Positions 10,628 through 21,919 of a stretch of DNA of 64,000 bases are shown here, in pieces. How positions within the stretch are numbered: the stretch's first letter is position 1; the number at the start of each line of letters is the position of its first letter. The stretch comes from Cheiracanthium punctorium (Eukaryota; Arthropoda; Arachnida; Araneae; Cheiracanthiidae), in NCBI GenBank assembly GCA_038373885.1, contig JAWZYV010013175.1, positions 1,178,001 to 1,242,000 on the forward strand, in the 5' to 3' direction. The notes beneath the pieces are model-generated. The model saw only the letters and a program-made list of their open reading frames with translations, was not told the origin of the DNA and did not search any database. The translations under genes were made by a program, and so were the position numbers.

Positions 10628-13180
10628 TGAAGTCATCAAGTAACGCAGAACTGCATCACTATACCGAGATACCAGGTTTAAGGCAATAAATGCTGCCCAT
10701 CTCAAGTTAAGGTCATAAATAAGGTCTGTATGAGGATGGATCTTTCATACTGTAAGTACAATTTTCACATTGATGAATGTTTCAAGCGTTTTGTCTTTGG
10801 AAAGCGATAAATTATTTAAGAAAACAGTTTCTTAAATAGAGTATTTCATGTTTCACTTGAAAAATATTTTTATTGATCTGACTAGTTAGAAAACAAATAT
10901 ATTTATCTATAGAAAGGGAAAATATAGATTATGAACTATGAATAAAGCACTCAGAAAAATAATAAATGGATAAGCAAAGAGAAAAATTAAACGCAATACA
11001 CTGACATAAAATTACTAGAAATACAAAAACCATGAAAATATAAAGAAAATCTTTGGATCTCATTTATCATTTATGCATATATATATATGAGTAAGTACAG
11101 GTATGAAACCAGCGTATCAAAAAATTAGCGTTTATAAATGTAATAAGTTCTAAGTGGCTTTAATTACTTTATAATTGTCTGTTTAAAACTTTATTTGGTA
11201 TTTCCTTATTAGAGCTGCTTTCGCAGTTACGATTTTGCCAAGGTCGTTCACTCTCGCGAAGCTCGACTTGGAACAGAGAAATTATAATAAATATCATATT
11301 TATGAGCTTTTTAGAAATTTATTTTTACGTTTTTAGTCATACTATTTGATACATAACGCGCCATATTTCCGAAATCTTCCCAATAAATACAAAAAAAAAT
11401 CTTTTCTTATGGATTTTCTCTACAAAATTGCATCCCTGCATAAATACAATTTACACATAAATTTCATAAGACACGTTTCGAAGTGATGTTGATGCGTACC
11501 TCGTTGTTTTGTTGCGTCATTTAAAGTAATACAACATTCTTTCTACGTTTCGTGTACGAGAACATGTTATTCTACCTACAAAATGCGTTTATGCTTTAAA
11601 ATAAAGAGATCATAGTCTACCTCCGCAAGTTCTTCTGTATTGTATCACTTAGAACAATCTGGATAAATCGCTGTGTTAATCACACTGTCTAAAATACGCA
11701 CATAAAGTAAATTTAACGGCATTAATTAGGCATTTTAACTGATTTATTTTATGTATAACAATAATTTAAAATGATAAACATTTTTGTGTTTTTCATTTGT
11801 ACAGTCTCCCGTAAATATCTTTTTGAAATTATTAGAAGCTTCTAGCAAAATCGCGCGAGTTTAACGTTTTTTTTTTTTTTTTTTTTTTTGGTTTGTTTGT
11901 TTTTTGCTTTGTTATCAAACAGGAAAAAAAACCTGGTAGTTACGTTTTTGTTTTATTCTTTTCGTTACTTAAATTAACCAGCTGTGTTGTGTTGAGCAGA
12001 CAGTAAACTTATGAAACAGCTACCCTGTTAAAATGCTCTTAAATATAATTGGCTTTGGTGAAATGTACAGGAAATGTGACTGACTAAAATGCATATGTGT
12101 GTGGCACGCATATATTTTCTACCTTGTTATTGCTCTTTTTTGTTCAGTAAATCTCTTGAAACTAAAATAACGGCACATTTAGGTCACACAGAATCACGTT
12201 GAAATAAAAAAGAAAGATAAATCAAGCCGGACGAATTGCTAATAATGCATATACAAATTTAAGTGTGCCATGGATACATGTACAACTAAAAAAAGTTTAA
12301 ACAAATAGAGCAACGCCGTATGTAGCATTGCCATATGTAGCATTGAGTTCCCACATCGCCTAATTTGTGGGAGTTCATCTATATACCCTCGTAAAATACC
12401 TGTAACTATATCATATTTTCAGAGAAACAAAAATAGCACGTTATTATAAAAGTTAATATCATATTTAAACAGTAATCTACAAATTTAGGCATAAAATATG
12501 TTTAAAAGTATTTTCATATTATATTTAAACTATTATCTGTGTTTATTTGCAAAACATAGAATGTTAACAGACAAACGTAGACATAAAACACCTCATTCAA
12601 ACGCATTTTACATAATTATCGCTCAGTGACCTGAATTTTAAAAGATTACTTGCCTTTTATAAATAAATAAAACTGTTCCTATTTTTTTTCATAAATGTTA
12701 TATTGGAATAACTTAATATACATTAATTTTCTCTTAAAACACTCAGGAAAATCTCATTAAAATGCACTTGAAGTAATTACTACCTATATATATTGTTGTT
12801 GAATAGAATTTTTCGTATTTTCCTATGAAAGAGCAATAGTCTTCTACTTTAATCACATTTTTAACAGAGAACATGTTATACGCAATAATAATATTATTAT
12901 TAAATTTTGCACAAAGTATATTTATAGTATTAGACGTACAGAGGTAGTCACAGAAATGAAAGGTAAATCTGGAAATCGTAAATACATCATCAAATTTGCG
13001 AAATGTTTTAGAAAGGCACAAAATCAATGATTAAGCATGATTGTTTAATTATGGCTTGCATTTATTTTACAGCCATTACTCAACAATAATTTTAAAATGT
13101 TTTTGTGCAAAAAATTACAGTATCACACTACAGCACTATTGTGACAGACAGTCTGCTACTTTTTCCGGTTTTGTTTCACT
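10628..13180. other. AT-rich, no gene seen
   Basis: Simple AT-rich sequence with a T-run at about 11866-11889. The open stretch at 12743-13027 (- strand) looks random. Confidence 0.4.
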
Positions 13181-13387
13181 TTACGCCTTGAACCATTCAA
13201 CACATACATTCTGTAATTTTACTTTTCTTACAGGTGTTTTAAATACGGTGTTTTCATTTGAAACAACGGTATTTTTCTGACCGGTTTTCTTATACTTTCG
13301 TAAAAATTCATAGTCTGAAATGCTTGCGTATGTCGCGCATTGCGTATGCAATTTAACAATGACAAAAGTTATAAGAACAAACGGCAT
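13181..13387 (-). CDS. Candidate small secreted peptide, or first exon of a secreted protein
   Basis: Reading leftward from ATG at 13387 gives 68 codons to a stop. Residues 1-21 look like a signal peptide (hydrophobic FVLITFVIV, then a polar end and an Ala-X-Tyr-Ala site). The mature part is hydrophilic and lysine-rich with one cysteine near its end. Codon 52 is followed by a perfect donor, GTAAGA, at 13231, so translation could either continue to the stop or splice in phase 0 to another exon. A leftward exon has not been found. On the opposite strand the same bases look like an acceptor, an ambiguity that lowers confidence. Family unknown. Confidence 0.35.
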   Translation of the reverse strand: MPFVLITFVIVKLHTQCATYASISDYEFLRKYKKTGQKNTVVSNENTVFKTPVRKVKLQNVCVEWFKA

Positions 13388-13702
13388 GTTTGGAGGAATA
13401 ATTTTCCGCAATTAGAAATGGTTGGTGTTGCAGTATAATAATAAAAAGATTTTTAGCTAATTTGCAGTGCAAACTCATAACCAGATACTAAGCTACAAGT
13501 TACACTAGTCCAACATATGAAATCAAGTGAATGGGCCAACGAAGAACCACGCAGTGACTACTTTAGTCCGAAGCTTTAAAACTAGTAAATTGCCTAAAAA
13601 AAATAGAGAAGGCATCTTTAAATAATGCAGTTTATTTTGTACCATGTTTGTCTAAAATTCAATTTGGGCTTTGAAAACCTATACATTGTTTTTTAATAAC
13701 AG

Positions 13703-13881
13703 AAATGTTGGGAAAACATGACAACGGGCCAAGTTAACAGCAAGTTAAAATTTTCGAATTTGTTTGAAGATGCAATGAAACCTTCCAGGTTCGAAAACTT
13801 AATAACTTGGACAGTTCCTGAAGAATGGAAAGTGCCCGTAACATTAAAATATACTTCCATAAAGGAAAGGGACAAACTTTC
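13703..13881 (+). CDS. Internal exon of an unidentified gene, phase 0 in and phase 2 out
   Basis: A 179-nt exon is open for 59 codons between an acceptor (TTTTTTAATAACAG) and a strong donor (GTAAGT at 13882). The translation looks like an extracellular segment: it opens KCWENMTTG with an N-glycosylation site (NMT), and its middle, ITWTVPEEWKVPVTLKY, resembles the start of a fibronectin type III or other beta-sandwich domain. Entry in phase 0 fits the candidate exon at 2293-2396. The following exon would have to complete a TC_ codon and was not identified with confidence. No gene family is assigned. The reverse-strand ORF over the same bases lacks splice signals and looks like a shadow. Confidence 0.5.
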
Positions 13882-13945
13882 GTAAGTTGAATACTTCTGT
13901 TAGGCAGCCAAAACTGTCCAACTTTTCACTATACCTGCAAAATGC

Positions 13946-13946
13946 T

Positions 13947-13983
<37 letters not shown>
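13946..13983. repeat. Long poly-T run
   Basis: About 38 T residues in a row. It could be the poly-A tail of a reverse-oriented retroposon, but no body or target duplication is evident. Confidence 0.9.
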
Positions 13984-13985
<2 letters not shown>

Positions 13986-14685
13986 GATAGCTTTAACTCC
14001 TGTAGCCTCTTGGAAAACGGCTAAAAATGTAATTACACTTTCATTCTACAACGCACTCAAACAGTTGAGTGCGTAAAAGTGGCAGCGTTGTTTTAGAGTT
14101 TAAACCCTGTTGAACACAGATTTAAAGTTTTTTCTGTCATCTTTGCAAAAACTTAACTGTCAAAATTATTTTCTGTTTTCAGTGTTGCTACCAAACATTG
14201 ATCTTTAAATGCTTCACTGAGTCCAGGGGAGGAGGGGAGTTTTAGATAACATAAATAAAACAAAAATAATATAGTTCTGTTTTTTGTTGTTGTTTCTAAT
14301 GCCCTCTTGCTAACATCATAGTAGTATGAGACCCTCTTTAAAGGACGACGATGGGAGAAATTGTACGGCTCCTATTTTAATGAACTCTAGTGAGAGAGAT
14401 GCTTTGCATACATAATGTACATTAATTGACATGAAATTACTGTTAAATATACGGAAATTTTGCATGACAGCTTAGCTATTTATCTAATGAGTGCTAGAAC
14501 TACATAGAACCCAGAATTATAAAGGTTTTGGGGGAAGAGATCCCCCCAACCACAAAATAATATTTGACAAGATTTTGAGCCAACTCATATTATGCGGCCA
14601 GTTAAATACACATCATATTTCCATGATAAGAGGATAGATTCTAGCCAGTAAATTTGAAATACACAGCCACACACTTATATGTACT

Positions 14686-14697
14686 ATAGATAGATAG

Positions 14698-14792
<95 letters not shown>
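14686..14792. repeat. Compound microsatellite (GATA)n-(CATA)n-(TA)n
   Basis: Several TAGA units pass into CATA units and then more than 30 TA units. Tyr/Ile-repeat ORFs over it are artefacts. Confidence 0.98.
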
Positions 14793-14794
<2 letters not shown>

Positions 14795-14799
14795 AGGGT

Positions 14800-16439
14800 G
14801 ATTAAAAATAATTGCGCATTCCATTCTAAGCGGAATGAAATGAACGGGAAATTTACTATGATGAGAGAACAGATCTGCAACATACCAATTACAGCTGTAT
14901 AAATTAATCATAAAGTATTAAAAAAATATTTGAATGAGTGGTTTTTTTAGAATAACGTGCGCATAAAATAACTTTTTTTTTAAATGTAAAAAGTTTGTTA
15001 TATTTAATTAACTAACTGAAGTACCCGTCGTTGACAGGTTAGTACGTAATGCAAATTTCCAAAAAGCTTGAATCTTCGTCAGCATTGTAGGTGTAGTAAG
15101 AATGGAAATAGTATATTAGCAATAGTATAGAAATCAACTTCTGTGTATTGTTAAAATATTACAGGTTTGAGAGTAACAAAATGATCAGTAAATTTGACTA
15201 TAGAGAACTTATTTTCTCTCTATTCTAAAACAAAGTAAAGGCCGCTGTCGCCGCCGCTGTCAAAAGCTTGTCAGCGTATCTCCTCCTAAACCGTGGGGAT
15301 TTGAGTTTCGACTAAGGTGCCCACAGATTCGAAAAATTCCGAGGAACCTGCTAAGCTGATTTAAATTTCGAAAATCGAATTATTTTAGAAGATATTAATA
15401 AAAAACTTAAAAAATAAACCGAATGGTTGCCAGATTTGGCATAAAATCATTCATTCCTTTGCAACAAAGCGTTTACAAGTATCTAGAAAATCGTGAAATT
15501 TACAAACATGAGTTAGAATTACGCCCATTATACGCCAAAATAAAAACTATATGAAATAAGTAACTCAAAATGTGTTACACAAAGTTGACAATTTTCAAAT
15601 AGTAAGTTCGCTTAGACAACAGGAGTTTAGAATTAGCCATTATTCTGTTTTGGAAAAACGAATATCTAATATCTTGAAAATGAAAAATAATTAAAATGCA
15701 GATTATTTTAAAGCCGGTTCTCGTCCAGCTGGATTATTTGCTACCAGTAGAAATATTTGGCGGCGTTAACTATGCCATTATAGCAGTTACAGTACACTTT
15801 GGATATTTGCTAGCGCGACGAGATGGTATAATTCGTGGTGCTGAGTACGCCAATCTGCAAACGATTATGTAAATGAAAATATGGATAATGGTTTTCCGGT
15901 AACCTTACATGAACAGTAATTATAGGTTGTGAGCATGTGTAAATCGCCAAATAATGAAAAGTCGCCATTGGTGGCAAGCTATTCCATCTGTTCCGTAGCT
16001 TTTAATAACTTTACATGTACGCAAGTCGCCAAATAATGAAAAATCGCAATGAGTGGCAAATTCGAAGGGTGTTCAATAGGTATTACATTATTAAAAATAC
16101 AGCTGAAACAGATGTTCTGATTTTATTACGCTTTAGCTCCTAATTAATATAACTTTTGAATGGCAACATTGAAAATCATTGTGTTTCTGAAGAGTGCAAA
16201 TAATTTTTCCAGCGATTATAAGCGGAGTCCGCACTCCAGGTGTAGTATAGCTCAGGACCCGTACAACACGGATTCCCATAACAAAATATCTTCCGTGTTA
16301 TGAGGGGGAGGGGGTCTACTGTAGTGTGAAGTTTAAATTTTTATGTACTAATGAACATGCAAGAACCAAGCAATGCGTAGCTCAGTAACATTCTATCTGA
16401 TCCAATCTTCGGGTTTTGTCTGTTGAAATTTTGTCTTTT
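14800..16439. other. No gene seen
   Basis: Moderately AT-rich sequence. A GC-richer patch at 15238-15310 and another at 15700-15850 have no open frame with splice signals. 'aagtcgcca..taatgaaaaatcgc' motifs recur at about 15938-16050, a small diverged repeat. Confidence 0.35.
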
Positions 16440-16518
16440 TTACGAATAAGCCTGATCAGGGGCCGAATGCCTCATACGAAAAGCGAGCGTAGCGAGTCTG
16501 GGGGCCTTGGCCCCTAGT
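16440..16518 (+). mobile_element. Helitron 3' terminus
   Basis: The sequence runs AAAGCGAGCGTAGCGAGTCT into a GC hairpin (GGGGCCTTGGCCCC) and ends CTAG followed by T at 16514-16518. An AGCGAGCG..AGCGAG stretch, a short GC hairpin and a CTRR-T terminus are hallmarks of Helitron 3' ends. No helicase or Rep ORF is present, so this is the end of a non-autonomous or truncated copy. Confidence 0.55.
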
Positions 16519-16601
16519 ATGTCAAAAAATACTACTGCAGTGAGCGTACAAATTGGAAATGCAATTTGTTGTTGTAATTTCAAAATTGGAAATGCAATTA
16601 A

Positions 16602-16627
16602 ATACTAGGGGCCTTGGCCCCTAGTAT
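16602..16627. repeat. Perfect GC-rich palindrome, second copy of the Helitron-end hairpin
   Basis: TACTAGGGGCCTTGGCCCCTAGTA is self-complementary over 24-26 bases except at its centre. Its right half repeats the terminal hairpin at 16499-16520, about 108 bp away. Confidence 0.85.
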
Positions 16628-16639
16628 TTAAAAAAATTA

Positions 16640-18090
16640 AGTTTTATTCTGGTTGAAGGAATTTTTCAAGGCAAGAGGTCATTCCTAACTTGTAACTAAA
16701 TCTTGTTTCATTCACTGTAGATATTTTAACATAATTCCTGTAAAAAAAATTTCGCAATTTTCACAAAATCTAAAAATGCAAATAAACATTTTAAAAATTT
16801 ATTCAAATTTTTCAAAAGATTCCGGCAATTATTGTTTCAGACATTGCTAATCATGTTGCTAAACTTCATTGTATTCTCTTAATCCATTTTTAAAGAATGC
16901 GAGAACAAACATTTACGCGATTTTCACAAAATCCCCAAATCTATTAAATATTTAAAGCTGCTTTGGCTTCTAGAATTCAAATTCACTTGCCTCTAACATA
17001 ATTCCATTTTATTCTATCTCATTCCCATTTAACATGTACAGAATTTTCGCAAAACTCAAAATCTATTTAATATATATGCATATATATACTTTGACGCCTA
17101 GAGTTTAAGTGGCCATCAGTGACGATACTAAATTTTATTTCATTCGCTTCCGTGGTTTATACGTAATCTATGAATGTTTTCCTATTTGAATAATTTTTGC
17201 AAAATCTCAAATTTAAATCAAAATATTTAAACAATTCAATGCTATTCTTTAGTTGAGTGACCATTTATCATGCCACCATATTTAATTTATTTCGCTTTTG
17301 TCGTTATTATGTGATGCATGAACAAATGTTTATGCATTTTGAACACAAAATCTCTAAATCTAATCGAAATTTTTCAAACACTCGACACTTATAGTTAAGT
17401 TGATTGATCCGCTATCATCTCACCAAATTTCCTTCCATTCTCTGTAGTCTTTATTACTTGATGCTTGAACAAAAATTTACTCATTTTGTAACGATTTTCG
17501 AAAAATTTCAAAAATCTAATCAAAACATTTAAAAAATTCGGCTTCTATAGCTAAGTTGAGCAACTACCTATCATGTCACACAATTACATTTCATTCGCCT
17601 CATTCCTTTTTTACGTAATGCGCAAACATAAATATACGCAGTTTAAAATAATTTTCGCAAAAATCTTAAAATTCAATCAAAACTTTCAAAAAAGTTCGAC
17701 AACTATAGTTTAAGTTCAGTGACCACTTATCATGGCACCAAATTTCATTTTATTCCCTTCAGTCGTTATTACGTGATGAGCGAACAAAATTTTACGCAGT
17801 TTGAAACGATAATCGCAAAATCTAATGATTTTTTTTTATTAGATGCCTATAATTTAAGTTAAGTGACCGCTATCATGCCACCAAATTTCATTCCATCACA
17901 TAGTCGTTATTACCTGATGAGCGAACAAAAATTTATGCAGTTTGAAACGATTTTCCCAAAATCTCAGAATCTAACAAGATTTTCAAAAAATTCGAAGCCT
18001 ATAGTTGGAGTTGAGTTATCATGTCACCAAATTTCATTTAATTCAGTTCCGTCATTTTTACGTGATGCGAGAATAGAAAAGCGTCCCGAA
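16640..18090. repeat. Degenerate tandem array, ~150 bp unit, about nine copies
   Basis: Units share CATG-CACCAAATTTCATT, 'gtcgttattacgtgatg..gaacaaa.attta.gca', 'cgattttcgcaaaatct' and 'ttcaaaaaattcgacgcctatagttaagt'. Anchors fall near 17115, 17267, 17414, 17571, 17732, 17872 and 18019, a spacing of 140-161 bp. The open frame at 17863-18123 lies within this array and is not a gene. Confidence 0.8.
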
Positions 18091-18196
18091 CAGAGCGACA
18101 GAACGACTAACAGAATTTTTTAAGGGTTGTACAGGATTCCCAGGTGCTTGAAACGGATAGAAATTCCAAAATTTTTTAATTCGACGCAATGTACAG

Positions 18197-21100
18197 TAGG
18201 GTGGATCGAAAAATTTTTTTTTTTATTTTAATGACGGCTGACATGGCAAAAGTTGCCAAATGATCAGGTGAGAATTTTTCAAAAAAATTTTTTTTTTTTT
18301 AACATCGCCTTCAGGTGCCCCACTCCCCCCAAAAAATCAATTTTTTGAAAAAAATACATATATATGTAATGGTTTGGATGTCATAACTTTTCGAATGGCC
18401 AAAAATTTCTTTTTCCACAACAAATATTTCTGAGCATTTCCTTTGGGTGCTCCAAACCTAAAAATTTGAATAGAAAACAAAAAAATCGGCTGTTTCCCTA
18501 GCCAGCCTCGACACGAAACAAGAATTAGCTTCCGTCCGTGCTTCTGATATGACGTCACTATATTTTCCCCGCCAAAAGAATGAGACGTCTTGCTGATACG
18601 CAGATGATTCCATGTAGCATATGTTAAAAGACAGCTTTTGTTGAGACTGATTATGAATGTTTGAAATTAAAAATTACTCTGAGTATTTCATCAACCACAT
18701 TCTGGCAAGTATGTGGCTCGACACTACATTGCTTGTTTATAATCTGAAGTAAGTTATTTCATAATTTTCTCCAGTATATACTGTGATATATTGTCTTTCT
18801 TTCATTTTACTTCTACTGTTCTTCTGTTAGCCATGTTTCTTTTTTTTTACATCCTTACATTTATTTCAACTATTTATTTTATTTTATTTTACTTTTTTGT
18901 TAGAGATATAAAGACAGAATGAGTTCAGGCAAAATTCCCACAAGGAAATCTTCTATTTGCCCTTTGTTTGGCAACCCCACCGAGATGTCTCTAATAAAAC
19001 TTCCTACAAATGCAGATATAATTCGAAAGTTTTTGCTTGTCAGAAACCAGACAAAAAGCCTTATGAAAAATAAAGACCCACCTGCTCCTTTGATATCAAA
19101 AAAGGTCGCGGAGTCGTTGGAAATTATATGGAACAAGTCTTCTATTCCAATAATTTCAAACAAAGGAATCGTTGAAAAGATAATAAAGCTCAACAACGAA
19201 TACAGGAAGATTTAGAAACCATACAATGGTAGAAAAGAATCAGAGGGCTACATAAAGAAACTGGACGATCTGAAGGGCAAGTGGGAGCGAACCCTCTTTG
19301 ACATTGCTTGCTGCAAATGCGACGATTTTGCATCATGTTGCTGTTCAAAAGAAAGAAAGGTTCCTGTAGATGAAAGAACATTTTTGAACGATCAGCGAAG
19401 TAAGAGAACTATGATAATAGGGCCAGTTGATAAAAAAAAACTACAAAACAGCTTCAAAAAGACAAGAAAGAAAAATAAAACGAGCTAAAAACTCGAAAAC
19501 TGATTCTTATCCTTCTAGCTTCAAAGAAATTAGTGATTGTGAAGAGTTTGAAAGCAGTTATTCTTCGGAAAACGAAGAGAAAGAGGATGATACAAATAAA
19601 GAGGAAGAAAAAGAAGTTAGCAGAAAATCAAATTCATTTAGACCCTCCTACAGCTTGCAACACAACTTCGATCTGCAACCCTCTTGCTCTTCTGCTTCTG
19701 GTGATTGTTCAAATGTTCAAAAAATAAAACTTTCTACTTTTTCCAGAGAATGTGATCGTCGTGGAATCTCAGACAGAGCAGCTGCATCTCTTTCTTCCGC
19801 TCTTCTGCAGGATCTTGGTCTAGTCAGCGAAACGGATACTACTAAAGTTATTGATCGAAATAAAGTTCGCAGAGAGCGTGAAAGACACAGAAAAGAATTA
19901 CAACAAGGTAATTTATCTTCGGAAGTGCAAGGCCTCTATTTCGATGGGCGAAAAGATAAAACTAGAACACAAGTTAAAAAGGGTAATAAGTATTACGGCT
20001 GTATTACCAAAGAAGAACACATTTCTTTAATACAAGAACAAAGCTCCATTTACCTTGGGCATCTAACTGTTTCGTCTGTATCTGCAATTAACATTAAGAA
20101 TGGAATATTAACCTTCTTTAACGACAAAGGTATATCAACCGATTCCCTTATAGCAATTATAGAAGCTGAACTAAATCGTCCACTTCAGTGGTTCATTTGC
20201 ATGCTGCATCTAAACGAACTTCCTCTACGACATCTTCTGGTTCAGCTTGATGGCGTAACTCATGGCCCCAAAGCATTTTCTGGTGCAATTGGGAAGTTAT
20301 TGCAAACTTGCCATACACTTCCTTTACCGAAATTTTGTAAGATCGAGGGAAATCTGTTTCCAGATGTCGATCAGAATATTTTGAGTACAGACCAACGATA
20401 TTTGTTGGACATGTTAAAAGCGGTGTCTTCAGGAGAATGCAGTCAAGATTTAGTTGCTATTCGACCAGGGCCGGTAGTGCATTCCAGGTGGTTGACTAGC
20501 GCAAATCGAATTCTTCGTCTTTATGTGACAACAGAAGAGCCTTCCGAGACTTTATTACATTTAGTTACATATATTATGAAGGTATATGGTCCAATGTGGT
20601 TCCACATAAAAGGAAAGCCACTGTGCACTGAAGGTTCTAGACACCTGTGGAAGCTAATTATGTACTCAAGATACACGCCGGATCACCTAAGAAAAACTGT
20701 TGACGCTGTCATCCAAAGAAACGGATTTTTTGCACATGCAGAGAATTTGCTTTTAGCTATGTTATATGATGATATAGATACCATTCGAAAATTAGCTTAC
20801 CACAAGGTTATATCTATCAGAAAAGAGAATCATAATACTTCATCTGTGAGAAATTTTCGTGTACCGGTAATAAGCATGCGATCAACAGATTATAGGGATT
20901 TAATTTTTTGGAGTGACAATAACGAGTGTTTAGAGCCTGCAGTCTTAAGACATCTCCGATGAAGACTTAAAATCATTCCTGTCAAAGGATATTGCTTCAG
21001 TTAAATTTCCTCATTTATCTAACTTCCCATGTCACACACAAGGAACTGAACGCTGTGTGAAACTGGTAACAGAGGCTGCATCTCTTGTTTGTGGAGAAGA

Positions 21101-21783
21101 AAGAAGGGACGGATTTATAAGATCTAGGCTCGAATCAAGGAACATAAAGTTTTTTAACTCAAAATCAGAGTTTAGATTAAAATAGTTTTTTTCTCACGCT
21201 AATTATATCATATATCTATAATTTATTAGTTATATTCTTTCAGTTTATTTTATGTTAGCACATCGACTTAATCAAATATGCAAAAAATCCAAATAGTTCC
21301 ATTTTTTGGAGCATCAACAAAAATACTCCTAACGCCTCTAGTTTTCGTATAGCAGCTTTTAAGACGGCAGAAACGTTTATACTTTATTAGCTGGGTACCC
21401 TTCCAAATTTATAAAAAAAATATTTACTTTACAATTTTTATTGCATTTTCATGAAATTGTCAATTTTCAACTATTTTTCGGGGGCTTGGGGCACAGGAAG
21501 ATATGAATGGAATTAAATAAAAATATTTGTATGAACTATTGTACCCAAGTCTAAGCTTTATGACACTCCGGCTAAAAAAATTTCGTATATTATTATTTTT
21601 TTTTAATTTTCGTAAAATTTCAATTTTAAACTACATTTAAGGCAGTTGGGGCACCTCAAGATATTGAAGGATTTCAATAAAAATTAATATGCAAACTAAA
21701 ATACTAAAGACGCAACTTTTCCACCCTACGCCAAAATTGATTTCGAAAAAAAAATTTTTTCCTATTCTTTTCGATCCACCCTA
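18197..21783 (+). mobile_element. hAT-like autonomous-type transposon, 3.59 kb, inactivated
   Basis: It has perfect 16-bp terminal inverted repeats (TAGGGTGGATCGAAAA) and an exact 8-bp target duplication, ATGTACAG, at 18189-18196 and 21784-21791. Just inside, GGGGCACCT blocks are arranged inversely (GTGCCCC near 18316; GGGGCACCT near 21651; GGGGCAC near 21489), as expected for transposase-binding subterminal motifs. The interior carries one long transposase gene with two frameshifts and a nonsense codon (18919-21185). Ends and duplication are as in hAT elements. Confidence 0.9.
18919..21185 (+). pseudogene. hAT-like (RNase H-fold) transposase, broken
   Basis: The coding signal runs through three frames: 18919-19212 (98 codons to a TAG at 19213) continuing in frame to about 19435; a shift in an A-run there into the frame ending at 20962; then a +1 shift to 20952-21185, the 77 C-terminal codons. 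In the central frame FDGRKDKT supplies the first acidic residue of the fold, CMLHLNELPLRHL contains the C-x2-H motif and HSRWLT the RW motif, both hAT-type features, followed by RILRLYV and a YGPMWFHIK block. The acidic, lysine-rich N-terminal region is typical of nuclear transposases. The second catalytic Asp (expected as a DG..NTG-like motif just before RPLQW) is not found, suggesting a small deletion. Three lesions plus a missing catalytic motif make this copy inactive. Confidence 0.75.
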
Positions 21784-21851
21784 ATGTACAGGCAAAATTC
21801 TAATTTTATTCATATAGATATTGGAACACGAAACTGTATTTTGTCTTTCAG

Positions 21852-21913
21852 CAGTCGTGCTATTGGTTATTGCAGCACTTACAGTGTTATTCGTAGGTCA
21901 ACTTCGCAATAAT
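21852..21913 (+). other. Possible short hydrophobic exon
   Basis: An excellent acceptor (GTATTTTGTCTTTCAG, followed by a second CAG) precedes 62 bases. In phase 1 these encode a membrane-like segment (VVLLVIAALTVLFVGQLRNN) before a GTAAAT donor. In phase 2 they encode a different short peptide ending at a GTAGGT donor at 21893. It lies just outside the hAT-like element. The phase does not clearly fit the exon at 13703-13881, so membership of that gene is unproven. Confidence 0.2.
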
Positions 21914-21919
21914 GTAAAT

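Noticed and set aside
14613..14911. Three overlapping ORFs rich in Tyr-Ile repeats
   Set aside because: They are translations of the (TA)n/(CATA)n microsatellite in different frames.
17863..18123. 86-codon ORF on the + strand
   Set aside because: It lies within the ~150-bp tandem array and crosses repeat units; no protein features.
18337..18558. 73-codon ORF on the - strand in the left part of the hAT-like element
   Set aside because: It lies in the non-coding subterminal region of the element and has no family resemblance.
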